64,000 nucleotides of DNA from Macrocybe gigantea (taxonomy: Eukaryota > Basidiomycota > Agaricomycetes > Agaricales > Callistosporiaceae). Positions 9,829 through 21,649 of the stretch are shown here, piece after piece. How positions within the stretch are numbered: position 1 is the stretch's first letter; each line of letters starts with the position of its first letter. The notes beneath the pieces were generated by a model. The model worked only from the letters and a program-made list of their open reading frames with translations, made no database searches and was not told where the DNA came from. A program made the position numbers and the translations under genes. The stretch is taken from NCBI GenBank assembly GCA_011319805.1, contig SJRY01000245.1, forward strand, positions 310,001 to 374,000. The letters are read 5' to 3'.

Positions 9829-11760
9829 TCATGCTTTCCAGCACACGAATCCCCGAATCGACCTGCAAATGTCTGGTGACTGCCTGTGTTCCGATGACGA
9901 CGAGCGGCTGGAGTAGAAGCTTTCGGCAGACGACTTGACCTTGTCCACGGTGGCACGCCAGACCTTCCAATCCGGCCGGTCGCCCGGTGGCTCGCTCCAC
10001 GCAAACTGTGAGGCAATGGGCCTCGCATGCCGATTCGGTCGTTCATGTCACTGTGTTGCGCAAGCAAAAGAGCAGTGAGTAGGGACAGAAATAGCTGAAA
10101 TGCAGGACGAGACACACTTTTGCCAGGCTGCCCATTCCGCTTCAAAGGACTCGCGAGAAGATCGCTGGTTCGAGTGCGCGATCGGCTCTCCTTTCGCCAT
10201 GCGTACCGCGGGAGGGAAATGAGGAGCAAACATCGATTGGTACTCTTGCCATATCGCCTCTTTGCACCCGGATACCGTTCTGACGACTTTCCCGAGGTGC
10301 ATCGGGGCCCAAGTTGACGCCATTGCCTCGTACCGCTGGACGAACTCGGTGTCCAGAGCCATGACCTTGAAATCGAGCAACGTTTCCGGGTCGTCTTGGA
10401 ATGATGGTTCGCCAGAACTCCGCGGTCCGTGTTGTTCATAGCCGGAGTTCGGAGGGAGTGGTATTTTGAGAGGCGGCCTGCTCTGTAGGTCTACGAAACA
10501 GGACGACAGGTAAAATGGAAGAACAGAAAGCAAGTTTGTCGCAAGGAATCTTCGCGAGAGCATAGCTTCCCAGGCCGCCTTCAATTTGGAATGATCTCGG
10601 GGATCTGGCTCGGATGTGTGGTCGGATTCAGGCTGCTCCGAGTCGGATGTCAGGGTTGGAGGGGCGACGAGGGTCAGAATGGACGGCGAGAAATTGGCAT
10701 GAGAGGTTGTCGGGCTGAGAGTAGCCTTGGTTTTGAGAGGGTCCAGATCGTCCGAGAAGTTCCACGGTTCTGAGAGAAGGGTAGCCGAGCTACTGGTCGA
10801 ATACGCACTAGAAGGCATAGATTCCGACATTGGCAGGTCGACGGTGATGGGCAACGGACGTGGCCGTGGCGGCTTGGCACAAGGGAAGATGGGGTCTTCT
10901 TCGACGATCTGTGGAGAGGAAAAGACAGCTGGCATGGCGTGTTCGCTGAAGAGTGCCCTACCTCCAGAACAGCACCCGACTTCATTAATCTAGAAACTTC
11001 CTAGCACCGTCATCGATCAAAAACAAAGACTTTGACGTTCAGCGGAGAAAATGATTGATCACCTCTAGGACGAACTGCCACTGGTTTTGGAATCAGTGGG
11101 CGAGGGGATGGAAAAAGGAAGGGAGAGATTGGAAACGTACTTCGTCTTCGGGGACTCCCAAGCCAACGCCGACGATTCGAACAAAATCGAAATAGGCTGA
11201 AGGAAATGGAAGGCCATCCAGTCTTGGCCAGGGAGCTCTTTGAACGAAGACACGCCTGAACGGTCAGAGATGACTCACAAATTGCCGTGGACCCATTTGA
11301 TGCGACGAGCAATGTCTCCGTGCTGCTGCAGGATGGCGAGGTCTGGTTGGAGCTTGTTCACGTCGTAGCCAATGATGGTGCTGGTCTGTGAGACGATCAA
11401 GAACGAGAAAAGGAGGATGTCGACGCGTGACGTACGGTCCACCGTTTGGCGGCCTCGACTGCCCAAAAGCCGGTGCCACAACCGAGCTCGAGAACGACTG
11501 CCGGGGGTTCCTCGAACTGATGCATGGACAAGCTGCCGCAACACATCATAAGAAACATGTCATCCCAAATGTCACTGGGTGATGGATGATATTGAACGGG
11601 GTCCAGTGGCACTGAAAGTTGGGGGAAAAAAAAGAACGCACAAGTCTGATAAGGACTTTGAGCATTTGACTGGATAAGGCACGTCGCCCGGCTTTCTTCT
11701 GACGGATTTTGTTTTCATCAGCTGATCCTCTACGTGTTTCTCGATTGAAACGCCTGTCAT
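9829..11760 (-). CDS. Class I SAM-dependent methyltransferase, basidiomycete family
   Basis: The SAM-binding core is clear. VLELGCGTGFW (motif I) is followed by IIGYDVNKLQPD (motif II acidic residue), then RLDGLPFPSAYFDFVRI and GLGVPEDEWQFVLEEVSRLM, ending SGAVLEIVEEDPIFPC. The first exon gives SVRRKPGDVPYP, joined by a long intron to DFDIWDDMF. Several introns need non-obvious acceptors, but frame is restored. A Ser/Pro-rich insert of about 100 residues interrupts the C-terminal half before GCKEAIWQEY. The last exon contains DMNDRIGMRG, but the expected continuation SQFAWSEPPGDRPDWKVW is one base out of frame, at GGGCC 10018-10022. In that frame the protein would end ICRSIRGFVCWKA at TGA 9829-9831. 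The substrate is unknown; this family is large in mushrooms and mostly uncharacterised. Confidence 0.75.
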
Positions 11761-11829
11761 CGTTTCGTGAGGTGCGGTACGCGACGAAAGAAAGCAGAAA
11801 GAAGAGAGGTCGGTCGGCAGGACGTGTGA

Positions 11830-11837
11830 TATATAAG
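11830..11837 (+). promoter_or_regulatory. TATA-box-like element upstream of the NDUFB8 homolog
   Basis: TATATAAG is a perfect match to the core TATA consensus. It lies 59 bp before an in-frame ATG at 11889 and 161 bp before the ATG at 11991 that I prefer for the protein. It is the only strong TATA motif between the divergent methyltransferase and complex I genes. Function is inferred from sequence only. Confidence 0.45.
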
Positions 11838-11990
11838 TTTAGAGCGAATCTTGAGATCTTTATTTTTTATTATTATCCAGGCAAAGTCATGATGGCCGGG
11901 AGGTTGAGGGCACCCCGTGTGAAATCCGCATCCCACGTGCCGGTGCAGTCGCTGTCCGTCGTCGTCCGACTAGCACATCACCACTATCCT

Positions 11991-12558
11991 ATGGCTCTTC
12001 AGCGCGTTGCGGGCGCGTCTCCTGCCGTCCTCAGAGTCGTTGTCGCGGCGCGAAGCACTGTAACACATAAACGATACTACGCAACCCCCTCCGAGCAGGA
12101 GCCCGATCCACAGCTCAATGGCTACCCACAGCTGCCGTTTGTGTCCAGACAACATCTCCCTCCCTACGGTTGGCAGGACCAGCAGATGAGGCGGAATTTT
12201 GGCGATACGGTGCGTTCCGAGTCCACTCAGTTGCAGTCTGTTGAACCGATGGTCCTTTAGATCCACGAGGAAGACGAGGTGTTGTCGATGTGGGGACCGG
12301 ACATTCCGCCCATCGAGCCGCAAGTTGCGTTGCGGCGTTTCATGTTGGCGTTTGCTGGTTTTGCTACGGTTGGCTGGTTTATCAACAAGGAGCTGGTGCC
12401 CGATCCACCTGCCGTACGCCGCGAGTACCCGTTTTCAGGGCTCGTGACTGAATTGGGCGGGTTGGATGCAAACAAGGTCCGTTGAAATCGGGTTGCTGGT
12501 TTGTCACTTTGTTGAACTTTCTGTACAGGCACGAGTAGAGTCGAATGCGGAGGAATGA
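11991..12558 (+). CDS. NADH dehydrogenase (complex I) beta subcomplex subunit 8, mitochondrial
   Basis: NDUFB8 (ASHI) is a single-pass accessory subunit of the inner-membrane arm of complex I. From the ATG at 11991 the protein starts MALQRVAGASPAVLRVVV and continues with an Arg-rich mitochondrial presequence up to RYYATPSEQ. The conserved PDPQLNGYPQLPFVSRQ and PPYGWQDQQMRRNFGDT follow. After an intron come IHEEDEVLSMWGPDIPP and a membrane span near FMLAFAGFATVGWFI, then PAVRREYPFSGLVTELGG. A second intron (GTCCGT...ACAG) leads to ARVESNAEE and TGA 12556-12558. An in-frame ATG at 11889, just after a TATA box, would add 34 residues; homologs suggest the shorter form. The stop codon is only 53 bp from the convergent initiator tRNA gene. 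Confidence 0.9.
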
Positions 12559-12589
12559 TTTTGTTTTTAGAAAGAGTAGTCGTTTTGAC

Positions 12590-12599
12590 AAAAAAAAAA
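12590..12599 (-). terminator. RNA polymerase III terminator of the initiator tRNA
   Basis: A run of ten A on the plus strand is a T10 run on the transcribed sense of the tRNA-iMet gene. It begins 11 bp after the mature 3' end, as expected for Pol III termination. It lies within the presumed 3' region of the convergent NDUFB8 transcript. Confidence 0.75.
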
Positions 12600-12610
12600 G
12601 AGAGATTCCT

Positions 12611-12682
12611 TAGCAGCAACTTGTTTCGATCAAGTGACCTCGGGGTTATGGGCCCCGCGCGCTTCCACTGCGCCATGCTGCT
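12611..12682 (-). tRNA. Initiator tRNA-Met (CAT)
   Basis: On the minus strand a 72-nt tRNA can be folded completely. The 7-bp acceptor stem is AGCAGCA with TGCTGCT plus discriminator A. The D arm contains GCGCAGTGGAAGCGC. The anticodon stem GGGGC/CCCC-type pairs close a loop with CATAA, and the T arm has ATCGAAA instead of TTCGAAT. The A1:U72-type end pair, the three G-C pairs next to the anticodon loop and the AUCG T loop are hallmarks of eukaryotic initiator rather than elongator tRNA-Met. There is no intron and the CCA end is not encoded. A T10 terminator follows. Confidence 0.95.
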
Positions 12683-12822
12683 GTTGTACGACTGCTTGGA
12701 AAACATCTGATAGTGGTATTGGACATCTTTTTTAAAAGGATGGATGTTGCAGTTTCAAAAACCAGTCAACCATGCAGGGGTGGAGTCGTCGCTGATGTCC
12801 TCCTTTGAACCTGAATATTTGA

Positions 12823-15800
12823 ATGCCTGCCCACAACCGCACATTCTCCTTCTTCTCCAGACTCATGGGACCGACCTCCTTGCCTAGCCCCCAGGGGCCC
12901 CTGCCGCCCCCGCGCGACCAGCAACAGATCTCGAGAACTCCTGCCGTCCCCTCACCCCTCACCCGCGCCCAATCTGACAGTCCCGTCGTCCATCACCCCA
13001 GCCCCAAAGCCCACCTGTTTCCCAACTTCACCCCGAAATCCGCTCTGTCGTCGGCCTAACCACCGCCCATGCCCACAAGATCTATTTCTCAGGACCCCTG
13101 GTCCGCAAAATTGAGCGCCAGCCCGACGGCCTGCGCCCCGTCAAGGACGACGGATGGGTCGACGTCTGGGCGCAACTCGGCGGCACCACCCTCAGCATCT
13201 GGGACATGAAGCTCATCCAAGAAGCGAGCCGTCAAGGAAAGGAGGTCCCCCGACCTACGTCAACATCACCGACGCCGTGAGCACGTCCCCTGACTCTCGC
13301 TATCCCCTTTCTAATCCCACAGAATCGTCCCTCCAGTTCGTCCAGGTCCTTGGCTCTGTCACCGTCCCGGCAACCCAGACCACCCCGTCCCAGCGCTTCA
13401 CAAACGTCCTCACCCTCAACACAGCCGGATCGAACCTCCTTCTCTTCTCATGTCCGACTTCAAGCGCGCTCGTGTCGTGGGCTGCAGCGCTGCGCCTCTC
13501 GGGCTGGGAGAAATCCCGCTTGGAAGAGATCTACACCGCTCATCTCATACGAATCACTCTAGGCGGTACAACTCATCGCTCTTGTCTGTCTTGTCAGACC
13601 ACTCATGTCGTTGTGCAGTGCGCGGCGTGCCTACGACTCTCGTTCAGGGTCACCTGGAGGGCTGGGTTCGCATCCGAATCGCAGGCCAGACTGATTGGAA
13701 GCGTGCCTGGATGGTCGTCAACGCAGGCCATCTCGACCACTCAACATCTGCCTCTCATGCTATCACAAGTCCGCCCCCGCCCGCTCAGCAACCAAGGAAG
13801 AAACGAATGTCCAATCTCTTCTCGCGTGATCCCACACCACAGCAGCCCACACGCCCTGCAAAGGCGATTATTTCGATGCATCTATCTGGCAAGCCAAAAG
13901 ACAAGAAGAAACCCATCTTGACCCTCAAAGACGTCACCCAGGCTTTCGCCGTTTACCCCGAACGACCCGAACTCATAAGCAGGAGTACTCTGATCAAAAT
14001 CGAAGGCACATTTGGCGAGGAGGACACTGCACACATGATGAAGTCTCGCGAGGGCTGGCTCTTGGTCATGCCCGAGCTCGAGCAAGGCCTCAATCAGGCC
14101 GACGAGATGCTCAAGTGGATTGTTGGTCAGAACCGCGCTCCTTGGATGCCTCGTCAGTCGCTCAGCTGATCCACGTTTTCAGCTCTTCATGATGCGTTCG
14201 GACTGTACGGTAGACCGGAGGCATGGGCTTGGGATCCCCGTGATCCCGTCTCGTTGATGTTTGCCTATCCCGTCGGCCCCAACAAGGATGTACGTCTGCC
14301 GTTCCATCCACTTGCTTGCCCTTCTTTACTGATCCGGTCAACGTTCAGCTCCTCTTCCTGGACCGCGAAGTAGCGGAAACCCTTGATCCTCGTGATGACC
14401 GCACGTCCGCCATCAGATCCCGCCTTCAAGGTCTGCTCTTTGATCGAATGCCCGGCCATGATAACCCTCCACCGCCGCCTCCTCGAGAGCCCTCTACCGC
14501 GCAACCGCCGACTCTCCCTCCGATCAACACCCAGTCCGTGTCTTCGAATACAAAACCGACACCTCTCCATACGGACGGGCCCCAGCTTCCTCCGCTCAAT
14601 TTCGCCGACACTGGCGCGCCGGACAAGAAGCCGTTGACCCCTATAACGGAGCGTAGCAGTGCCTACACAAATGGCCGCAGTCTCTCCCTTGATGCGCCGC
14701 CGGGCCCCGCCCCTCCGTCATCCGACAAGCCAGAGCCTTCGCATTCTCGTCAAGGATCTCTCGCCGCCGGTCTTCAGACCAGAATGTCCTGCCCGACCGG
14801 CCTTTCACTCAGAGCCCTACGCCCAACGTAGGGTCACCTAAACTATCACCTCAGGCCACCCAGCACACTCCACCGACTCAGATGACACTCGTTTCATCTC
14901 CGCAGACCACCGCAGAGTCTGCGCGACCCACCGAACCGAGCATCCAGAGCGCTCCTGCCCTTGGTTCACCTGTGGCATCCGTTTCCGAGCGCGCCAAACC
15001 GATGGAACGCACAGACAGCTCTAACACGCGCCAAAGCCACCCCATAGGAGCCCCTCCATCAGATGACACAACCTCATCCGGCGCACCTGTTCTCTTCAGG
15101 TCCCCGTCTCCGCTGTCGATCCTTACTTCGCCACATTCAGCCGTCGAACACGAATCTCATGCGACTTCTTTGACTTCGCCTTATTCTCCTCAGCATACGA
15201 ATCGCCGCCTCGGCGCTCCTTCCGTTCGAGGGCATGTTCTTGAATCCCCTAAATCTCCGACGTCATCTGTTCTGCCGTCCTCGCCACCGCGCGTCGTGCA
15301 GAGAGCCGACGATTCTGGCAACTTGCTAAACGAAGCGGGCGCTCTGTATTACATGCAGAAAATACACCCAAGCAGTTCATCCGGTCATCAAAGCCAGGCA
15401 CGCCGCCATCCACCCCCCACAGCCGACGAGGAGGTGTCGTCCAGCGAACACTCGGCCGACGCGTCGCCTGTCAGAGAAGCAGCTGAGGATGACGCGGGAT
15501 TTAGTCAGAGTAGATCGTTCCCTGTGCGACAGAGCACGCCAATGGCGTTTCTTGAGACGAAAGCCCCTTCGGCTGCAACGGTGCCGGGTGATCGGCAAGC
15601 GACGAGTTCAACCACGCGTCCAGGTTTGGGACGTAAACCGTCAGGGGCACGTGCTCAGGGGACGCCTTCTTATAACGGACAAGGTTTTTCGTCCGGCGCA
15701 CTCACAGAGGAACAAGAGGGCGACGACAGCGAAGACGGTCACACTCCACCCGTTCCGATGGAGTCTCAAAACTACGCGTCTTCCGGACCACCTGATGAAA

Positions 15801-17527
15801 CAGACCTCGATGCTCTGGCGGCACTGTCGTATCTGGCTGTCGACGACCAGAATCAGCAGGCTCCACCCATCACAGCCAAAGGTCGAGCCGCTGAACATTC
15901 GACCCGCAAAACCATCTTCACCCACGGCGGCGCCTGCTCCTCAATTAGCCGAATCAGCTACGCAGTACAAGTCATCCTTCGCGCCGTCGAAGCAGGCGGC
16001 GGAAAGGAAGGCAAAAGCGCAGGCGCAGCAAGCGGCGCATCATGCGGCAGTGCACAAGCCTGGGAGGGCAGCCGGAAAAAGGAAATCAAAGATTGCCGGG
16101 GCATGGAACGAGAGCAGCGAAGAGGAGGACGAGGAGGACGAGGAAGATGAAGACGTCGATTCCGATGTCGAGCCTCCTGTTCCCAGCAAGGCTCTGAAGC
16201 CAGACGCAAACCCCGTAGGCGCGTCTTCCCGGTCTCATAGCCAAGAACGCAGTGTTGAAGCACCCGTTCCTCAACCATATTCGCATCTTCGGCCTCCGCG
16301 AACTCTTCCCCAGATTCCCTCGCCTGGTGGCTATAGTAAGTGGCCGGTGTGCTGAAGAAAGGACATGCATATTGACTCGCTGTGTTTTTTTTTTTTTTTC
16401 TCTCTCTTCCCCGACTAGGTGATGAGATGAACCCTCCACCTCGTCGCATGGCCTCGGACCAATACTCTGATGCCGGTCGACGCCCCTATCATGATAGCAC
16501 CCAGATTCGTACTCAAGCTGAGGTCCCGCATCCAGGACTTCCGCGGCAGACCGTTTGGAGCCAGGTACTTGAGCCAGGCCGCCAACCTGGCGCGCTTCCA
16601 GAGCCGTCCAACTCCACACGTGGCACGTTTGTCCAGCTCGAGCCGGCGGAGACCATGACGAAAGCGTTTACTCCGCAGGGCCTTCTCTCTGCCGGGATAC
16701 AGGACAAACAGGACCGGTCCGCGAAGAGGCAGGAGGAACTTGCTCGCGAAACGGGCGCTTCCTTGATCAACGTGCCGAACAAACCTCCTCCTCCTCAGAT
16801 GGGCTTGCTTGGGGCTATAACGGCTCATGAACGGGAACGTAAACGCGAAGGCGGTGTGGGCGCTACCTTGACGGAGCGCGAACGAGAGAAGAGATCGGCG
16901 GAAGAGAGGCAACGTCGCCTCGACGAGCAGCAGCGCCAGCAGCTGGAACAGATGCAGTCCTTGTACGGCGGACAATTCCCCGGCTACGGTATGGTGCCCA
17001 ACCCGATGATGATGATGAACCCTATGATGGGCTTGAATCCCATGATGACTGGCGGCTTGGCTCCCATGATGACCGGACAAATGGGCTATCCTGGCATGAT
17101 GGCCGGATACAATCCCCAACACATGTATGCCGCACAGCAGGCTGCTCAGGCATATCAGCAAGCAATGATGGCATTTTCCGTGGCTGGCTCCCAAGTCGGT
17201 GGGGAGGGCGGTACGCCTCCCGTGAACCCCGCGATGGCGGGAGCAGGAGGCATGGCGGGCTTTGATCCACGGATGTCGATGATGGGAATGCCGATGATGA
17301 CGCCGTTGCAGATGCAGATGACGGGCATGTCGACTTTCGATGCGAGGTTCCCCCCGAACATGAACGCCACGACGGAACAGCAACCCATGGGCCCGGGTGG
17401 GCATGGTCAAGCTCAGCTTTCCTCACACAGCAGTTCGCCTGTTGGCCGGGGTTCACCGTTAGCCCAGCCTGCTGACACGGCCGAGCGTGGAAGATCGTCC
17501 TCCCGTCCGACGAGCCCAAAAAATTGA
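12823..17527 (+). CDS. Skg3/CAF120-like PH-domain protein (CCR4-NOT-associated)
   Basis: After a Pro-rich leader the protein reads KIYFSGPLVRKIERQPDG, followed by VDVWAQLGGTTLSIWDM and the split PH-type domain. A second conserved block runs from EGWVRIRIAGQTDWKRAW through KREGWLLVMPELEQ-like sequence to DAFGLYGRPEAW and PVSLMFAYPVGP, the Skg3/CAF120 signature. A long disordered Ser/Pro/Thr-rich region then leads to FAPSKQAAERKAKAQAQQAA, an acidic run, a charged coiled segment (LTEREREKRSAEERQRRLDE) and a Met/Gly-rich low-complexity tail ending at TGA 17525-17527. Yeast CAF120 is linked to CCR4-NOT and the bud neck; that role is by analogy. Two places (14767-14770 and 15878-15882) need a one-base correction or an unusually short intron to keep the conserved frame. 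Confidence 0.85.
16990..17110 (+). repeat. Met-rich low-complexity coding repeat
   Basis: Within the CAF120-like gene, imperfect units of the type NPMM(x)GLNPMMTGGLAPMM are encoded by ATGATG-rich DNA (for example ATGATGATGATGAACCC). This produces an interrupted poly-Met tract followed by GYPGMM units. A second Met-rich stretch occurs at about 17248-17350. The repeats stay in frame with the parent protein. Confidence 0.8.
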
Positions 17528-17825
17528 TGCCAAAAAAAATTTTTTTTTGATATAACTTTTCGGAACTTTTCTTGTCATCACACCGCTCATTTTAGACTTT
17601 GGGTATGATATTATGATACCGATTGATGTCTCTTCAATGTCTCTCCCTTTTTACATACGCATACGCATAGGCTTTTTTTTTTTGGTCGGACACCCGTAAT
17701 GTGACATTGCACAGCTTTTGGAATTTCAAAAGTGCGCGTGATAATCTGAGGTAACACAGCGTCTTTGCGTTCCGTGAATCATGACAATCCCTTGACGATC
17801 TATACAATATCTGGTTGCGTAGCCC

Positions 17826-20800
17826 ATGGGTGTAAAGTCGTTATGGAGCCTTCTGGCACCCGTCGGCCGTCCTATCTTGTATGTGTCGCTCGCAGCCTAT
17901 CCCGTCTGGAAATGTTGACCGTCAGCGCGCAGGCTCGAAACCGTCGAAGGAAAAGTCATGGCAATCGATTCGAGCATTTGGATCTACCAGTTCCAGGCGA
18001 CGATGAGGGACAAGGACGGCCGCGTTTTGATCAATGCTCATATTCTCGGCTTTCTACGTCGAATCGCGAAGCTTCTCTTCTACGGCATAAAACCCGTCTT
18101 TGTGTTTGATGGGGGTGCTCCGGCGCTGAAAAGAAATACGTTGGTACGCTCCTCTTGTCTTCAGTAAAGTCGGTCCTCCAACATCGTCGTTAGAGGGAAC
18201 GCAGGGAAAAGAAGAGTGGTGCAGCGGAAAGCCATGCGAAACTCGCCGAGAAACTTCTTGCTGCACACATGAGGCGTGAAGCTCTCAACCAGGCTCAGTC
18301 GTCTAGCACCTCGTATGCATTGTCTATCAACTGACGTCTGGGGTTGGAGATATACTGACGTTCATAGAACAGGGTTAACGATCCTCGGCGATGCGTCGCA
18401 AGCGAATCCGGTCTACCTGGAAGATATCGAGCTCACATTGGCCAAAACGCCAACGCGAAAGAAACCGCCGCCAGAACCCTCTTCCTCAGGGAAGAAGGTC
18501 AAATTTCACGATCACGATCCATATCAGCTTCCTGAAGTCGATATGGACGATATGATCGCAAAGGCCACTTCGTCCACTGTCCCTGATCCCCGTCTTGCTA
18601 CAGAAGATGAATTGAGAGCCTTCATTGAGGATATGCGTCCTGAAGACTTTGACGTCACATCACCTGCTTTTCGAGAGCTCCCGACAGAAATCCAATACGA
18701 GATCGTTGGTGACTTGCGGCTGAAGTCGCGCCAGACATCCTATGCCCGTTTGCAAAATATGCTTCGGACTTCCCGTACGCCCTTGGATTTCTCAAGACAA
18801 CAGATAGAGAACCTCCGGCAACGCAACACCCTCACCCAACAGCTCCTTATTACGACGGATTCCATTGGCAGCGCCCATATATCCATTCCTGTTCGCATAG
18901 CCAGCGAACGCAACAAGGAGTATGTCTTGGTCAAGAACCAGGGTGAAGAAGGAGGGTGGATCCTCGGCATAAGGGATGAAGGCACTGAGAAGAATCCAAT
19001 AAAGATCGACCATGAACAAAGCGAGGACAGTGACGAAGATATGGAGGAAGTGCCTGTGTGAGTTGTTTGAGAATCTAGTTTAGAATTTTATGGACCTAAA
19101 CTTGTCGAATAAGTTGCGAGCAAGCCAGAATGTCTGAAAATCGCCGAAGCATCGTCCCACCGCAAGGCTATTCTCCTTCTCCCAAGCGTGCCAAGTCCTC
19201 GCCCCGATCGATGCAAGAAACGCCACTGTTTGATGTGTCTAGCGACGAAGACATGGAGCTAGCAGCTACCATACAAGCATCTTTTGATTCCGGTATGCGA
19301 ACCTCCGATGATACTGTTGATGCTCAAGGTCTGCCTTCATCCTAGTTGATGAATGCTTATTGATGTTGCGATTAGCAGTCACGCCCCCTGAGCAACGGCA
19401 AGCAACGGCTCGCACTCCCAGGGACAGCGATGATGAGGTGTCTCCTCGGCCAAGGCTGGAAACGGTGCTTTCCTTGGGAAACGCTGACAATTTACGAGGG
19501 ACGTCGTCATTTGGCTCTCCTCGCCTTCTGACGTCTCTGCGGCTCGCGCAAGCTTTACCTTCCTCGGCACCCGCGTCGACTTTCCTCAGTTCTGACCAAA
19601 AAATCCCCGCCGTAACAACCCCTGCGATGCCTCTAGAACCACAATCGACCTTCGCCTCTGAAAATGTCAGACCTATTGCCGAGCGTATATCACTGAACGT
19701 TTCACAACGCGATGAAATCGCGCACTCACCGAGCAGTCTCCTGGATAGTTCGAATGTTCCGTCAGAATCTGGAGAAGAAACGGAAGAAGTCGTGCCCTCT
19801 ACCTCCTACATCCCTGCTCCAACTCATCCCGGCAGAGTCGTTGAAGTGGTTCAACCTAATGAAGGCTTCGATATCTCCCCCGTTCCAAAACATGACGTCG
19901 ATCGACGAGCGCAACCCTACTTGACGACTGTTCCGGCATCCACGTCAACCCAGCCCGATTTCCTGAGCCACATGTGGATAGCAGACGACACAGACATGGA
20001 AGTGACTTCATTCCACGATGCCGATGAAATATCCCCTCATACACCAGAGGGATGGGACGCCGCTGCAGAAATAGATCCGGCTGCGGAGGAGGGCGAGTTT
20101 GCCCGGTTCATATCCCAAGTAAAGGGTAAAGACATAGCGGAAGTCAGGCGCGAAATTGAGGAGGAGATCAAATCATTGCACCAGCAAAAAAAGGCTGCAA
20201 TGCGAGACTCCGAAGACATCACACAACAAATGATTTCGCAGATAATGGTGGGTCTCATTGTTACACCTGTGTTCATCGTCTAACGCAACAAAGACGATGC
20301 TACGTCTGTTCGGCATCCCCTATGTCACAGCTCCCATGGAGGCAGAGGCCCAATGCGCGGAACTCGTCTCCCTTGGACTTGTCGATGGCGTTATCACCGA
20401 TGATTCAGATGTTTTTCTTTTCGGAGCACAGCGGGTTTTCAAGAACATGTTCAATCAATCCAAAACTGTCGAGTGTTTCCTGCTATCCGACCTTAGTCGT
20501 GAGCTTGGCTTGGACAGAGATACACTTATACAATTGGCATACCTCTTGGGAAGCGATTATGTCGAAGGCCTCCCAGGGGTCGGACCTGTTGCTGCTATGG
20601 AGCTTTTGAAAGAATTTCGAGGCGAAGATGGATTGCTCAAATTCAAGGAATGGTGGTTGAAAGTACAAACAGGAAAAGATCAGGACATCGAAAACCAATC
20701 TACATTCCGGAAACAGTTCGTACGTCTAGGAGTGATTACTGGGTTGTCCACTTTTCTCAGCCCGTTCCTCAGAAAAAGAAATTCAAAGACTTGTATCTTC

Positions 20801-21599
20801 CAAGCGACTGGCCAAATCCAGCTGTAGTTGGTCGAAGTTCCTCCTCTGTCTTGCCTGCGCTCACCTTTATGTCTTCAGAAAGAAGCGTATTACCACCCAA
20901 CCGTGGATAGCTCCGAGGAACCGTTCAAATGGGGACTACCTGATCTCGACGCACTTAGATAGTATGTTGTTTGATCGTTCCCCCAGCGAACCGATGCTTA
21001 ATAGTTGATGGGCTTAGCTATTTCAAAGAAGAATTGGGCTGGAATCAACTGAAAGTGGATGAGATATTATTGCCCATCATACAAAAGATGAATAGGCGTG
21101 GAAAAGTATACTTATTGAAATCATGGATTAATGCTACAGGCTCACCTTCTCTCTACAGGTTGCAGCGCTGAACAGGCAGGGAACCTTGGGAGACTTCTTC
21201 GACATAAGCGCTGGTAGCGGCACCTATGCTCCGCGCAAGCGTCAGGCATATAGGAGCAAGAGATTGCAAAAAGTGGTTGAGGAGTTTCGCAGGAAAGATC
21301 TCGGCCCCGATTCACCACGCTCGCCATCTCCTGCACAAGACTCGACAGAAGAACGTCCTTCAAAGCAGACTGGTAAACGAGCGAAGAAGGCTCCAGTCAT
21401 TGGATCGAGTAAACGTCGGAGGAAGACGCAGAAACGAAAGCAAACGGGCTCGTCGTCCGATGAAGATGCAGGTGATGGTGAAGAAAGTAAACGTCACGGT
21501 GCAGAAATCCCCCCAGATCCTGATGTTGTGAAACGTCTACGACCAAGACAAGTTCGGCCAGCCCGAGATGGCGATTCCAGTGACCTGTTATCGAATTGA
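17826..21599 (+). CDS. RAD2: Structure-specific endonuclease RAD2/XPG (nucleotide excision repair)
   Basis: RAD2/XPG cuts 3' of bulky lesions in nucleotide excision repair. The first exon starts MGVKSLWSLLAPVGRPIL, the invariant XPG N-terminus. It is spliced with a GTATGT donor to ETVEGKVMAIDSSIWIYQF and then HILGFLRRIAKLL and PVFVFDGGAPALKR (XPG-N with its acidic metal ligands). A long acidic, Ser-rich spacer of about 500 residues follows, typical of RAD2/XPG rather than FEN1. XPG-I is complete: GIPYVTAPMEAEAQCAELV, GVITDDSDVFLFGA and LIQLAYLLGSDYVEGLPGVG (helix-hairpin-helix). Near the C-terminus QGTLGDFF is a perfect PCNA-interaction (PIP) box. A basic, NLS-like tail (KKAPVIGSSKRRRKTQKRK) ends at TGA 21597-21599. 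Stops of this gene and COX11 are 50 bp apart. Confidence 0.94.
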
Positions 21600-21649
21600 G
21601 AGGTGTCATGTTATACTACAGATCTATTGACGAATGTGCTATATTACGA

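Noticed and set aside
10940..11090. Apparent frame break before SGAVLEIVEEDP in the methyltransferase
   Set aside because: The acceptor GTGCTAG before GAAGTTTCTAG restores WQFVLEEVSRLMKSG in frame.
11581..11760. Apparent frame break between the first and second exons of the methyltransferase
   Set aside because: Using the acceptor before TGACATTTGG gives SDFDIWDDMF in frame, matching the family; no break is needed.
16415..17410. 331-residue open frame on the minus strand inside the CAF120-like gene
   Set aside because: It is rich in His and Arg because it is the reverse reading of Met-, Gly- and Ser-rich coding sequence. It has no family motifs and the plus strand is clearly coding.
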